DNA from: Acidobacteriota bacterium
GTDB taxonomy: Bacteria > Acidobacteriota > Terriglobia > Bryobacterales > Bryobacteraceae
Direction: 5' to 3'
NCBI GenBank assembly: GCA_025352795.1
Contig: JANXSF010000016.1
Location: 1-54,495, forward strand
Length of the DNA stretch: 54,495 nt
The number at the start of each line of letters is the position of its first letter. Positions within the stretch are counted from its first letter, which is position 1. The translations under genes were made by a program, and so were the position numbers. Below the pieces are notes generated by a model. The model did not search any database. It saw only the letters and a program-made list of their open reading frames with translations, and had not been told where the DNA came from. Below, piece by piece: positions 1 to 11,885 of this stretch.

Positions 1-97
1 GGCTCCCTACGTGCCACCGGCAGCAAAACCGCTGGCGTAGGCGAGGGAACTTTATGGTTATTCATGGGTAAGAAATCCTTCCCGCCCTGCTCAGTAA

Positions 98-838
98 TTA
101 ATGGTTGAGGAGTGTCTCACCTATGTTGGCACGGAGGGCCAGCATGGCTTTTGACAAGTGGAGCAGATGTTCGTGAAACAAAAGAGAATTACTCAAGTCA
201 GTATGATCAGGAAGTCCAGTTGCTTTCGATGTGGCATGTCTGAGTGGAATATGATTGATCGCCCAAACTGCCGGGTTAATTGTATTGTTGATTTCTGGAA
301 CTAGTAAGTGATCACATAGGGCGAAGTAGAGTGCGACATAGGGGGATGTTGTCACATCTATCAACCGTGTTGACAACCCCCAGTGACGCATCATAGCAAG
401 CCATTCAAGCGTATCTTCAAGTGGTGGTGGGTTTGAAATAAACTTGGATGAGCGAGCTTGAAACGCGCGAAGAGCCAAGAGTTCAATCCGCGAACCACGA
501 GTAGATGCGAACTTTCCTGATGCATAGCTCGGGTATGGTTCATCACATGGAATCTTCAGGGCAAGTTGCTGCAAAAGCCGTTCATGCGTCGTTCGAAGTT
601 CCCATGATGCATTACTCTGGCCTCGGTAGTAAAACCGTCCACGATTCTGCCGAAAGTGTTTCTCATAGACATCCTCAAAGTCCTTCCAAGAGGCGATGCG
701 ATAAGTTTTAACCATCTTGGTCAAGGAGCCACAGATCGTTGATGCCATGTCCGCTACCTCATTCTTATTTGAGGGATTTGTGCTGTCGGAGAAGTTCAGG
801 TTTACGTTGCGGGTGAGCATGATGAAAGGGTCCTCCAT
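98..838 (-). CDS. FRG domain-containing protein
   Basis: A 246-residue protein of the FRG family, named for a conserved F-x-R-G-type motif, seen here as FYYRGQ near residue 70. A second conserved block, HWGLSTRLIDVTTSP, lies near residues 150-165 and is typical of the family. The biochemical role of FRG domains is not established; they are scattered in accessory regions of bacterial genomes. There is no signal peptide or membrane segment, so the protein is probably cytoplasmic. It lies 59 bp downstream of the Clp_N/DinB-like gene on the same strand and could be co-transcribed. The start used is an ATG; another Met at residue 31 is possible because the first 30 residues are low in conserved features. 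Family call is confident, function unknown. Confidence 0.85.
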   Translation of the reverse strand: MEDPFIMLTRNVNLNFSDSTNPSNKNEVADMASTICGSLTKMVKTYRIASWKDFEDVYEKHFRQNRGRFYYRGQSNASWELRTTHERLLQQLALKIPCDEPYPSYASGKFASTRGSRIELLALRAFQARSSKFISNPPPLEDTLEWLAMMRHWGLSTRLIDVTTSPYVALYFALCDHLLVPEINNTINPAVWAINHIPLRHATSKATGLPDHTDLSNSLLFHEHLLHLSKAMLALRANIGETLLNH

Positions 839-897
839 TTCACTCTAACAGGACTGGCAATTATTGCCAATTTGGAAATAACCATCCATACAGCACC

Positions 898-1767
898 TCA
901 AAAATACCAAAGAATTTGACCAAGGACATCTTCCTGCGTCTGCACAAATGCATCCACCACTTGGCTGAGTGGAATCTCTGCGTCGCTACCTATGCGGCAA
1001 GCGGTGTTCCATTTATCGGGCGGGGCATGGGACAGAACGTGCACAAGCAGTTCGTTCAATTTAACCCATAAATCCGCCAGTTGGTGAACCGGTAAAAGTT
1101 CATAATGCTGGGCCATGACGCTTTCGGATGTGGGCAGAGCTTCGGCACTGATGCCTGATTCAACCAAGGAGCAGGCGAATAACTGATGATGGGCGGTGGC
1201 AAGTTGAATCAGAAAACCCAACGCCTGGGCACGAGTCCCAGGGTAGAATTGCAATTTGTTCCCAGCTTCTTCCTGAGTGATGCCCATTACGCGGGCCCGG
1301 TTGTCGGAAAGTTGCGTAGCTAATCGTCTGGCAGGTAGCGCGGACAGGCTCTGTGCGTTGTTTTTGAGGAGATGCTTCAGGATGGCCTCGCGACCGAATC
1401 CCTGATCGTGAAGCAACTTTGCGGCAAGCGAATGTTCTTCGCGAATCACACCTAAAACGAGGTGCAGACAGTTGGCTTCACGCTGCCCCAGGCGTTCCGA
1501 TTCTTCGGAGCTGTAAGCAAGAATTCGCACCACGGCCTGACTTAAGAGCATGTCAACAGATGTTGAGGAACGTGGCCTGGGTGGCGTCTGCTTTTCAATT
1601 GCTTTGCGGACAATGGCACTGGAGACATTCCGTTGCAGGAAATCGTCTTCTCGTAAGAGTCCTAACAATAAATGTTCCGCATCGAGCTCCGGTGCACCAA
1701 ACACGCTGGCCTCGTAACGGGCGAACAAGATGGAGCGGCGGGCAGACGTGGTGTAGTTCTCAAACAT
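898..1767 (-). CDS. Clp_N repeat / DinB-like fusion protein
   Basis: The open frame reaches 1905, but the ATG at 1767 places the start exactly at the Clp amino-terminal domain (MFENYTTSARRS), giving 289 residues. Two Clp_N repeats are visible: one ending in AEHLLLGLLRE (about residues 1-45) and one containing LHLVLGVIREE (about 70-125). No AAA+ ATPase module follows, so this is not a ClpA/ClpC unfoldase. The C-terminal half (about 160-289) has the helical pattern of DinB/DUF664-like four-helix proteins, with a characteristic segment from HQLADLWVKL to VLSHAPPDKW. Clp_N domains bind adaptors or substrates in Clp systems, so a scaffold or adaptor role is an inference. It diverges from the nucleoside phosphorylase gene with only 68 bp between starts. 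The Clp_N call is strong, the DinB call moderate. Confidence 0.75.
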   Translation of the reverse strand: MFENYTTSARRSILFARYEASVFGAPELDAEHLLLGLLREDDFLQRNVSSAIVRKAIEKQTPPRPRSSTSVDMLLSQAVVRILAYSSEESERLGQREANCLHLVLGVIREEHSLAAKLLHDQGFGREAILKHLLKNNAQSLSALPARRLATQLSDNRARVMGITQEEAGNKLQFYPGTRAQALGFLIQLATAHHQLFACSLVESGISAEALPTSESVMAQHYELLPVHQLADLWVKLNELLVHVLSHAPPDKWNTACRIGSDAEIPLSQVVDAFVQTQEDVLGQILWYF

Positions 1768-1835
1768 TCGTCCCTTAAGCGCGATGGTAGCAGAATGACC
1801 AATGCGGAGATGGGTTTTTGGTTGGGTGTTAGACT

Positions 1836-2645
1836 TTGGAAGTGACTGCACAGGACAACCCGATTCCACCGATTTTGGACCATACGTTCGATCAGCCTTC
1901 GGCATTCACGGCGAAGAATTTGATGGACGATGTACGTCGTAGTCGACACATTCCTAACGGTAACGTTCCAGCAGTTTGCATTCTTGAATTCGATGGAGAC
2001 TTGACGGACTGGCTGGTGAAAGAGGGCTTGGCCAAACCCTTCCCTGCTTGGGCTTGCTTTCATACTCAGATGTTTGAAATTGAGCTGCAAGGCGTAAGGT
2101 GTGGAATGATTGCGCGAACTATTGGGGGACCGTATTCGGTGCTGATTGCCGAACAACTTCAGGCTGCGGGCGCGAAGGTGATCATTGGGCTAACCTCCGC
2201 CGGGCGCGTCGCACCCGATATGCCGCTTCCCTGTCTGGTGGTCGCGACCAGTGCGATTCGTGACGAAGGAACCTCCTACCATTACTTGCCCCCAAGCAGA
2301 ACTGTTGATTGTCAATCGCCGATTACGGATCTTCTGAATCGGGAGTTGATCGCCACTGGATGGTCTGTCCGATGTGGCGAGGTATGGACGACTGACGCCC
2401 CCTACTGTGAGACGAAAGGGCAACTGGAACAATGGGCAAGTGAGGGCACACTGGCGGTGGAAATGCAGGCGGCTTCGTTGTTTGCATTTGGAATCGCCAG
2501 ACAAGCTTGCGTCGCTTTAGTGGCGATGGTGAGCAATGCTGTGGATCATACAGGGCCGCAGTTCAACACTGGAACTCAGAATGATGGGCTGAAAGTTTTG
2601 AAGGGAATCGCCAGAGCTGCCCGATCCTTTCTGACAACCATCTGA
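1836..2645 (+). CDS. Nucleoside phosphorylase (PNP/UDP family)
   Basis: A 269-residue member of the PNP_UDP_1 fold, which cleaves the N-glycosidic bond of nucleosides using phosphate, or water in nucleosidase members. Visible family features are a glycine-rich phosphate-site region (GLTSAGRVAP, about 119-127), the block RDEGTSYHYLPP (about 142-153), which is close to uridine phosphorylase, and the substrate-site signature VEMQAASLFA (about 208-217). The start is TTG at 1836; a GTG two codons later is an alternative. It is transcribed away from the Clp_N/DinB gene. Purine versus pyrimidine specificity cannot be read from the sequence, though the Tyr-rich loop resembles uridine phosphorylases. 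It is likely a cytoplasmic salvage enzyme. Confidence 0.85.
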   Translation: MEVTAQDNPIPPILDHTFDQPSAFTAKNLMDDVRRSRHIPNGNVPAVCILEFDGDLTDWLVKEGLAKPFPAWACFHTQMFEIELQGVRCGMIARTIGGPYSVLIAEQLQAAGAKVIIGLTSAGRVAPDMPLPCLVVATSAIRDEGTSYHYLPPSRTVDCQSPITDLLNRELIATGWSVRCGEVWTTDAPYCETKGQLEQWASEGTLAVEMQAASLFAFGIARQACVALVAMVSNAVDHTGPQFNTGTQNDGLKVLKGIARAARSFLTTI

Positions 2646-2706
2646 CTCTTCGTGCTGCTCCTGAAAATCCCCCACACCCGACAATCAGGTACACTAACTA
2701 TTGGCC

Positions 2707-3252
2707 ATGCGAAGCATTCGGGCGCTGCTCTGCGCTCTCCTAACCTCTACTGTTATTCTGGGCTCCGGCGAACTTTCCGGTCGGCGTGCTCCAGGATTTG
2801 CACTTCCTGATTCGCAACTGAAGTATTACGACCTGGCCGATTATCGCGGCAAAGTGGTCTTGCTTGAAATTATGCAGAGCACTTGTCCTAATTGCCAGGT
2901 ACTGGCCAAAACTTTGGATAAGTTGAAAGCCAAGTATGCGGGCAAAGTAGTTGTTTTGGCGGTTGTGAATCCGCCCGATACTCAAACCACTGTGGCCAAG
3001 TTTCTACAGGATTCCAAAGTCAGCACGCCGGTCCTGTTTGACTGCGGGCAAATGTCGGCATCCTACTTCAAAGCTACTGCCTCGAATTCTTCCATGCACG
3101 TCCCGCATCTGTTTGTGATTGATACGCAGGGAATGATTCGAAACGATTTTTCAAAGACCCCGGAAACCAAGGACCTGTTTGAAGGCCTGGGGCTTACTGC
3201 TGTGATTGACCCACTACTGACTGCTGCTCCGAATAAGAGCACCAAAAAATGA
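2707..3252 (+). CDS. Secreted thioredoxin-fold (TlpA/AhpC-like) protein
   Basis: A 181-residue redoxin. The frame also allows TTG at 2701, but ATG at 2707 directly precedes a basic then hydrophobic signal peptide (RSIRALLCALLTSTVILG), so ATG is preferred. After the signal comes the usual redoxin opening (PGFALPDSQL), the segment YRGKVVLLEIMQSTCPNC with the redox pair CPNC at about residues 60-63, and a cis-proline region (HVPHLFVIDTQG). Such proteins reduce or exchange disulfides outside the cytoplasm, often for cytochrome c maturation or envelope repair. It sits 31 bp before citrate synthase on the same strand, but no functional link is evident. Partner and substrate are unknown. Confidence 0.85.
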   Translation: MRSIRALLCALLTSTVILGSGELSGRRAPGFALPDSQLKYYDLADYRGKVVLLEIMQSTCPNCQVLAKTLDKLKAKYAGKVVVLAVVNPPDTQTTVAKFLQDSKVSTPVLFDCGQMSASYFKATASNSSMHVPHLFVIDTQGMIRNDFSKTPETKDLFEGLGLTAVIDPLLTAAPNKSTKK

Positions 3253-3283
3253 TTCGAAGCATTAATTTCTAGAGGAAGCGCGA

Positions 3284-4558
3284 ATGTCGAAAGACACTTT
3301 AACGATTACCGACAACCGAACTGGCAAGACTTTTGAGCTGCCTATTGAACACGAAACCGTCAAGGCTATTGAGCTTCGCCAGATTAAGGCTCATGACGAA
3401 GACTTCGGCATTATGACCTATGACCCTTCGTACATGAACACGGCGGCTTGCAAAAGTACCATCACTTTCATTGACGGCGATAAAGGCATTTTGAACTATC
3501 GCGGCATTCCCATTGCGCAAGTAGCGGAGAAAGGTTCTTATCTGGAAACAGCGTATTTGCTGCTGTACGGTGAACTTCCCACTGCGTTGCAGCTTAAAGA
3601 TTGGACCGAGGCGATCCACCAGAATCTGGATGTGCCCGCAACTTTTCCGCGCATTATTCAAGCGTTTGAACCCAGCGCTCACTTGATGGGAGTGTTCCAG
3701 GCGGCCATTGCGGCGCTGTCCACTTACTACCCTGACTCGAAAAAAGTGAATGATCCGGCCAATCGTGTAAAGCAGATTCATCGGCTGATTGGGCAAGTGG
3801 CCACGGTGGGTGCTTGCTGCTATCGGCATCAGGCTGGGCTTCCTATGGTGGCCCCTGACCCGAGTCTGAGCTATGCGGGCAACTTTTTGCACATGATGTT
3901 TGGCAAGACTCCCGACCCGGCGCTGGAAAAGGCGATGGACATTTTGTTCATCCTGCATGCCGATCATGAACAGAACTGTTCCACTTCGACCATGCGATTG
4001 GTATCAAGCGCAGACACTGATCCTTACTCATCGCTTTCGGCAGCGGCAGCAGCATTGTATGGTCCGTTACACGGTGGGGCCAATGAGGCAGTGCTGAAAA
4101 TGCTGGCGCACATTGGCACGGTGGAAAATATTCCGGCGTTCATTGAAAGCGTGAAGAAGGGCGAGGGTCGGCTGATGGGCTTTGGGCATCGGGTGTACAA
4201 GAACTACGACCCACGGGCGCGCATCGTCAAAGATACGGCCTACGAAGTATTTGAAGTTACGGGCAAGAATCCATTATTGGATGTGGCGCTGGAACTTGAA
4301 AAAATCGCCCTGCATGATGAGTATTTTGTGAAGCGCAAGCTGTATCCGAATGTGGATTTCTATTCGGGTTTGATTTACCAGGCGATGGGCTTCCCCGATG
4401 AATTCTTCACCGTGTTGTTTGCTATTGGCCGCACGTCAGGCTGGTTGGCACAGTGGAACGAAATGATGGACGATAAAGACCAGAAAATCGGACGGCCAAG
4501 ACAGATTTTTCTGGGCCATGGAGAACGCGATTACGTGGCCATGGGGCAGCGCGGTTAA
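3284..4558 (+). CDS. gltA: Citrate synthase
   Basis: A 424-residue type II citrate synthase that condenses oxaloacetate and acetyl-CoA at entry to the TCA cycle in the cytoplasm. Length and motifs match the bacterial hexameric family: GPLHGGANEAVLKML carries the first catalytic His, MGFGHRVYKNYDPRA carries the second His and CoA-contact residues, and NVDFYSGLIYQAMG carries the catalytic Asp. The amino-terminal beta domain (LTITDNRTGKTFELPIE) is intact. An AGAGGAAG ribosome site precedes the ATG. The gene converges on the DedA gene with six bases between stops. Methylcitrate synthase is the main alternative, but the full N-terminal domain favours citrate synthase. Confidence 0.96.
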   Translation: MSKDTLTITDNRTGKTFELPIEHETVKAIELRQIKAHDEDFGIMTYDPSYMNTAACKSTITFIDGDKGILNYRGIPIAQVAEKGSYLETAYLLLYGELPTALQLKDWTEAIHQNLDVPATFPRIIQAFEPSAHLMGVFQAAIAALSTYYPDSKKVNDPANRVKQIHRLIGQVATVGACCYRHQAGLPMVAPDPSLSYAGNFLHMMFGKTPDPALEKAMDILFILHADHEQNCSTSTMRLVSSADTDPYSSLSAAAAALYGPLHGGANEAVLKMLAHIGTVENIPAFIESVKKGEGRLMGFGHRVYKNYDPRARIVKDTAYEVFEVTGKNPLLDVALELEKIALHDEYFVKRKLYPNVDFYSGLIYQAMGFPDEFFTVLFAIGRTSGWLAQWNEMMDDKDQKIGRPRQIFLGHGERDYVAMGQRG

Positions 4559-4564
4559 CGCTGC

Positions 4565-8110
<3,546 letters not shown>

Positions 8111-8128
8111 GCAAGCGGGAATCGAACC

Positions 8129-9130
8129 ATGGATAATGTCACTCACACGCTTACCGGGTTGATGTTGGCGCGTTCCGGATTGAATCGACTGGCGCCGCAA
8201 GCTACCGCCGCGCTGCTGCTTTCTTCCAATCTTCCTGATTTCGATCTGGTCTACTATTTGGGTGGTTCGCTAACCTACTTGCAATACCATCGCCACTGGA
8301 CGCACGGCCTTGCATTAGCGCCGTTGCTCGCACTGGTGAATGTGGGGATATTGTGGCTGCTTTCAAGAAGATTTCAGAGCTGGAAATCTGGTTCGTGGGT
8401 TCGAACTTACTTGGTTTCGATTGTGGGAATTGTTGTCCATATTTTATTTGATTCCACCAACTCCTACGCTGTGCGGGCAGCATTGCCTTTCAATGCGGAA
8501 TGGCTCAGCTCAAACATTTTCTTTGTGTTTGACCCGTATATTTTGGGTGTGTTGCTGTTGGCTGTTGCTGCACCAGCGATTTCCGGATTAGTGTCATCGG
8601 AAATTGGTGGTCGCAAATCTACTGGACGCGGATGGGCGGTCTTTACATTGCTATTTATTTTAAGCTTTGGAGCGTGGCGGTTCACGTTGCATCAACGAGC
8701 GGTGGAAACGTTGGAAAGTCACGTTTACCCGCAGGGAATGGCTCGACGAGTGGAAGCGTGGCCAACACCGTTTTCCCCATTTGCCTGGTTGGGATTTGTG
8801 GAAACAGACCAATCCTGGGGCTTGTATGAATTCAATTTGAACGTCCCGTTTGACCCATCGGCGGGGAATGTTGGGTATCGACCCCAGCCGAATGCGGCAT
8901 TAGATAAAGCCTGGCAATCCAAAGAAGGCCGCATTTACCAGGACTTTGCCCGTTACGCTGCCTGGCGGGTGGTCCCGCTAACCGATCCCGAAGGTGCAGT
9001 AGCCGTGGAAGCCAATGATTTACGATTCGGGGTGCCAGGAGCGAAGGCATTTTCCTTTCGCGTCCAGTACGATAATCAGGGGAATGTGATGGATCAAGAG
9101 TTCCACTACGGGACCCCGAAGACTTACTAG
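8129..9130 (+). CDS. YdjM/DUF457 membrane-bound metal-dependent hydrolase family protein
   Basis: A 333-residue protein beginning MDNVTHTLTGLMLAR, the hallmark of the LexA-regulated YdjM family (DUF457). Conserved His/Asp residues appear at DNVTHTL, LPDFDLVYYL and HRHWTHGLAL, and later HILFDSTNSYAVR; they are thought to form a metal site in the membrane. About four or five transmembrane segments lie between residues 55 and 200. The C-terminal third is an extracytoplasmic domain without recognised motif. It starts 18 bp after the lipid kinase stop, so co-transcription is likely. The enzymatic reaction is not known; phospholipase-type activity has been suggested for the wider superfamily. Confidence 0.82.
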   Translation: MDNVTHTLTGLMLARSGLNRLAPQATAALLLSSNLPDFDLVYYLGGSLTYLQYHRHWTHGLALAPLLALVNVGILWLLSRRFQSWKSGSWVRTYLVSIVGIVVHILFDSTNSYAVRAALPFNAEWLSSNIFFVFDPYILGVLLLAVAAPAISGLVSSEIGGRKSTGRGWAVFTLLFILSFGAWRFTLHQRAVETLESHVYPQGMARRVEAWPTPFSPFAWLGFVETDQSWGLYEFNLNVPFDPSAGNVGYRPQPNAALDKAWQSKEGRIYQDFARYAAWRVVPLTDPEGAVAVEANDLRFGVPGAKAFSFRVQYDNQGNVMDQEFHYGTPKTY

Positions 9131-9191
9131 ATGATCGTTTTAAGTTACCGAGCCGCGCTGGTTTAATGGAACCAGAAAAACAATCAGATAA

Positions 9192-9575
9192 ATGATTCCC
9201 GCACTTCCTAGACTCCTTGAACTTCTAGCAACTCGTGACCGCGGCCTGGCGGATTTGACTCTAGCTTTGCGGGAGCTTGTTCTTGAGGAAGCTCCGGATG
9301 CCACCGAGTTTGTTCATGACGTGAAATACGCCATTGCGCTGAACTACACTTTCACTTGTCGCATTAAAGGCGCGTTTATTCATGTGGTGACTTATACGAA
9401 ACACGTGAACCTAGGTTTCTGGTTTGGCGCGGAACTTCGTGATCCTAAGAAGATCCTACAGGGTGAGGGAAAGAGTATTCGCCATATTCGGATCGCTTCG
9501 CAGGTGGACCTGGAGCGTCCCTACGTGAGGACATTTGTCAGGGAAGCTATTGCTAGTGCTCCTCGACCGAAGTGA
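9192..9575 (+). CDS. DUF1801 (YdhG-like) small protein
   Basis: A 127-residue cytoplasmic protein with the pattern of the DUF1801 family: an N-terminal helix (LARELVLEEAPDATEFV-type segment, seen as LRELVLEEAPDATE), a central beta region around YAIALNYTFTCRIKGAFIHV, and a later HVNLGFWFGAEL segment. Family function is unknown; a ligand-binding role similar to small beta-alpha proteins is often assumed. It lies 61 bp after the YdjM-like gene on the same strand and may be the last gene of that transcript. The ATG at 9192 is the only good start. About 100 bp of apparently empty sequence follow before the convergent mutase gene. Confidence 0.7.
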   Translation: MIPALPRLLELLATRDRGLADLTLALRELVLEEAPDATEFVHDVKYAIALNYTFTCRIKGAFIHVVTYTKHVNLGFWFGAELRDPKKILQGEGKSIRHIRIASQVDLERPYVRTFVREAIASAPRPK

Positions 9576-9679
9576 GTGGGACAGGCATCCCTGCCCAATG
9601 CCACTAAAATCTCCAACCTTTGTTGGGATAATCTGTGGTCAAAAGACCGCTCCCTCGCGATCACGGCTCGTTAACGTAA

Positions 9680-11173
9680 CTAGCCGCCCTCGCGATATTC
9701 TCCAAACACGCGGCGCAACCGATCTGAGATCTCACCTACCGTTCCCATTGCATCTGCCGACGCTACGATGTGTGGCATCAGATTTTCACCGCCACGGGCC
9801 GCTGATTCCAATGCGTCCAAACGCGCATCCACAACCGCAGCCGATCGCGATGCTCGCACTTCTCGCAACCGCGCGCATTGCCCTTCTTCTAATTGCGGAT
9901 CAATTCGGAAAGTAGGCAATGGAGTCTTCTCAGGCGTCTGAAATTTATTGACGCCCACCACAATTTGCTGGCCTGATTCAATGGCCCGTTGCGCGGCATA
10001 GGCTGCGTCCTGAATCTCTGCCTGCATGTATCCGGATTCAATTGCAGTCAAGGCTCCGCCTAGTAAATCGATACGATCCAAATACACCAGCGCGGCTTCT
10101 TCCAATTCGTCCGTCAGACGTTCCATGCAGTCACTGCCGCCGAACGGATCGGGTTCGGAAGTCACTCCCGATTCATAAGCAATCACCTGCTGCGTGCGCA
10201 ATGCCAGCCGTGCCGATTCCTCTGTAGGCAATCCCAACGCTTCATCGCGTGAATTGGTATGAAGGCTCTGCGCCCCGCCCAATACTGCGGCCAATGCCTG
10301 CATGGTCACGCGCACCAGATTCACGTCGGGTTGCTGCGCAGTCAATGTGGACCCGGCGGTTTGCGCGTGGAACCGCATCATTGTACTCTTGGGATTTTTG
10401 GCTCCAAAGCGGTCTCGCATGATCCTTGCATAAAGCCTGCGAGCTGCACGAAACTTGGCGATTTCTTCAAGGAAATTGTTATGTGAGTTGAAGAAGAAAG
10501 AAAGTCGTGGAGCGAACGAATCCACTTCCAGGCCCGCTTTCCTTGCTGCTTCCACATAGGCGAAGGCGTTGGCCAAAGTGAACGCCACTTCCTGCACCGC
10601 AGTCGACCCGGCCTCGCGAATGTGATAGCCGCTTATGGAAATGGTGTTCCATTCGGGCATCTCTTTCTGCGCCCAGGCAAACAGATCCGTAATAATGCGC
10701 ATGGCTCCACGGGGCGGATAAATGTAAGTGCCCCGGGCGGCGTACTCTTTCAAAATATCGTTTTGAATGGTGCCTTGCAGCTTCTTCGCATCAGCGCCTT
10801 GCCGCCTTGCCACCAGCATGTATAAAGACAGCAGAATGGCGGCAGTGGAATTGATGGTCATGGAGGTGGACACTTTTTCCAACTCAATTTTGTGGAACAG
10901 CACTTCCATATCGGCTAGTGAACAGATCGCCACCCCCACGCGTCCAACTTCACCTGCTGCAAGGGGGTGATCGGAATCCATCCCCATTTGAGTAGGCAGA
11001 TCGAAGGCAACGGAGAGTCCAGTAGTGCCTTGGGAGAGTAGATACTGATATCGCCTGTTCGATTCTTCGGCTGACCCAAACCCGGCGTACTGTCGCATGG
11101 TCCAGGGTCGGGTGCGATACATGTCTTGGTAGATGCCCCTGGTGTAAGGGTACTGGCCGGGAAGTTCCTTCAT
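9680..11173 (-). CDS. B12-dependent acyl-CoA mutase, large (catalytic) subunit
   Basis: A methylmalonyl-CoA mutase-type catalytic barrel of 497 residues from ATG 11173. This start overlaps the upstream small gene's stop as ATGA; TTG at 11203 would add ten residues. Characteristic blocks are [25 protein letters not shown] at the N-terminus (key part TMRQYAG), then [17 protein letters not shown], and [17 protein letters not shown] further on. There is no C-terminal cobalamin-binding domain (no DxHxxG after the barrel), so it must pair with a separate small subunit, which is not in the window. Such two-subunit mutases interconvert methylmalonyl-CoA and succinyl-CoA, isobutyryl-CoA and butyryl-CoA, or similar. 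Specificity cannot be decided here. Confidence 0.9.
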   Translation of the reverse strand: MKELPGQYPYTRGIYQDMYRTRPWTMRQYAGFGSAEESNRRYQYLLSQGTTGLSVAFDLPTQMGMDSDHPLAAGEVGRVGVAICSLADMEVLFHKIELEKVSTSMTINSTAAILLSLYMLVARRQGADAKKLQGTIQNDILKEYAARGTYIYPPRGAMRIITDLFAWAQKEMPEWNTISISGYHIREAGSTAVQEVAFTLANAFAYVEAARKAGLEVDSFAPRLSFFFNSHNNFLEEIAKFRAARRLYARIMRDRFGAKNPKSTMMRFHAQTAGSTLTAQQPDVNLVRVTMQALAAVLGGAQSLHTNSRDEALGLPTEESARLALRTQQVIAYESGVTSEPDPFGGSDCMERLTDELEEAALVYLDRIDLLGGALTAIESGYMQAEIQDAAYAAQRAIESGQQIVVGVNKFQTPEKTPLPTFRIDPQLEEGQCARLREVRASRSAAVVDARLDALESAARGGENLMPHIVASADAMGTVGEISDRLRRVFGEYREGG

Positions 11174-11436
11174 GAAGCTTTGCCGATTTTCCTGGCGCGC
11201 CAAAACGAAGTGAGTCCGAAGTAGAGCATGATCAACGCAAAGCCCCCACTGAAGAGCATTTTTATGCCTTGACCTTCGTCTTGAGCGGCTTCCCCATAAA
11301 ACTTGTAGGTGCGGAAAATGCCGATTACGGCCATGGAAATGAAAATGAAGCCAATGATTTCATTCCATAGAACATGCAGGGGCTTGATAACCCCGGGAAC
11401 TACTTGTTTGAAGAACTGCTTCACAAGTGAAAACAT
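11170..11436 (-). CDS. Small two-helix membrane protein
   Basis: An 88-residue protein from the ATG at 11436; the longer open frame to 11571 has no conserved look. Two hydrophobic stretches are visible: [22 protein letters not shown] (about residues 25-46) and [24 protein letters not shown] (about 60-83), with a polar acidic loop between them. It ends in positively charged residues, suggesting both termini in the cytoplasm. The stop overlaps the mutase ATG, implying translational coupling. I do not recognise the family; small proteins of this kind recur in acidobacterial genomes as hypothetical. Confidence 0.6.
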   Translation of the reverse strand: MFSLVKQFFKQVVPGVIKPLHVLWNEIIGFIFISMAVIGIFRTYKFYGEAAQDEGQGIKMLFSGGFALIMLYFGLTSFWRARKIGKAS

Positions 11437-11581
11437 AAGTAGAAACTCAACCTTAATTATAGGCGTCCTATAGATTCCATGGCGTTGTGCCGATGAACCG
11501 CCTAGGGAAAAGTACGGTAGTACTGTTAACCAAGAGTGGTATTCTGAAATAGGTTGTAAAAGAATTAGCAAGGGGCATCAT

Positions 11582-11878
11582 TTGGACGAACGTCTCAAAG
11601 AGTTGATGCAGGATCTGGGAAACGCGATCAACGAATCGCTTTCTGATTCTGACCGCATTGCAGCCGCCATTGGCGAAATCAAGCGCGGCGGGTACGACGT
11701 GTTTCTCGTGCTGGAGGCCACTATTGGCTTCAACAAACGGGATGGGCACGGCGAAGACGGTGGGGAAATGCATGGGCTGGCGAATGTTCCCGATTCACTT
11801 CGCAAAGTGAAATGGACGTCCCAGGATCAGAAATTTCTTAAAGCCTTGAAGATTTCTGTGGAAGAAGAATCCAAGTGA
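11582..11878 (+). CDS. Small conserved hypothetical protein
   Basis: A 98-residue acidic protein with a TTG start. The first half (DERLKELMQDLGNAINESLSDSDRI) is predicted helical, and the middle contains a short beta-like stretch (YDVFLVLEATIGF). There is no signal peptide or membrane segment, and no motif I recognise. It lies alone between two minus-strand units: 146 bp from the small membrane protein start and 8 bp from the convergent glycosyltransferase end. Codon use resembles the neighbours, which supports it being real. Confidence 0.55.
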   Translation: MDERLKELMQDLGNAINESLSDSDRIAAAIGEIKRGGYDVFLVLEATIGFNKRDGHGEDGGEMHGLANVPDSLRKVKWTSQDQKFLKALKISVEEESK

Positions 11879-11885
11879 TCAGCAA

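Noticed and set aside
1-97. Left-edge open frame and partial hairpin (CCTACG at 6-11, CGTAGG at 35-40)
   Set aside because: Too short and cut by the window edge; neither a protein nor an RNA family could be recognised.
1662-2156. A 164-codon minus-strand frame between the Clp_N and phosphorylase genes
   Set aside because: It overlaps both well-supported genes and has no conserved sequence.
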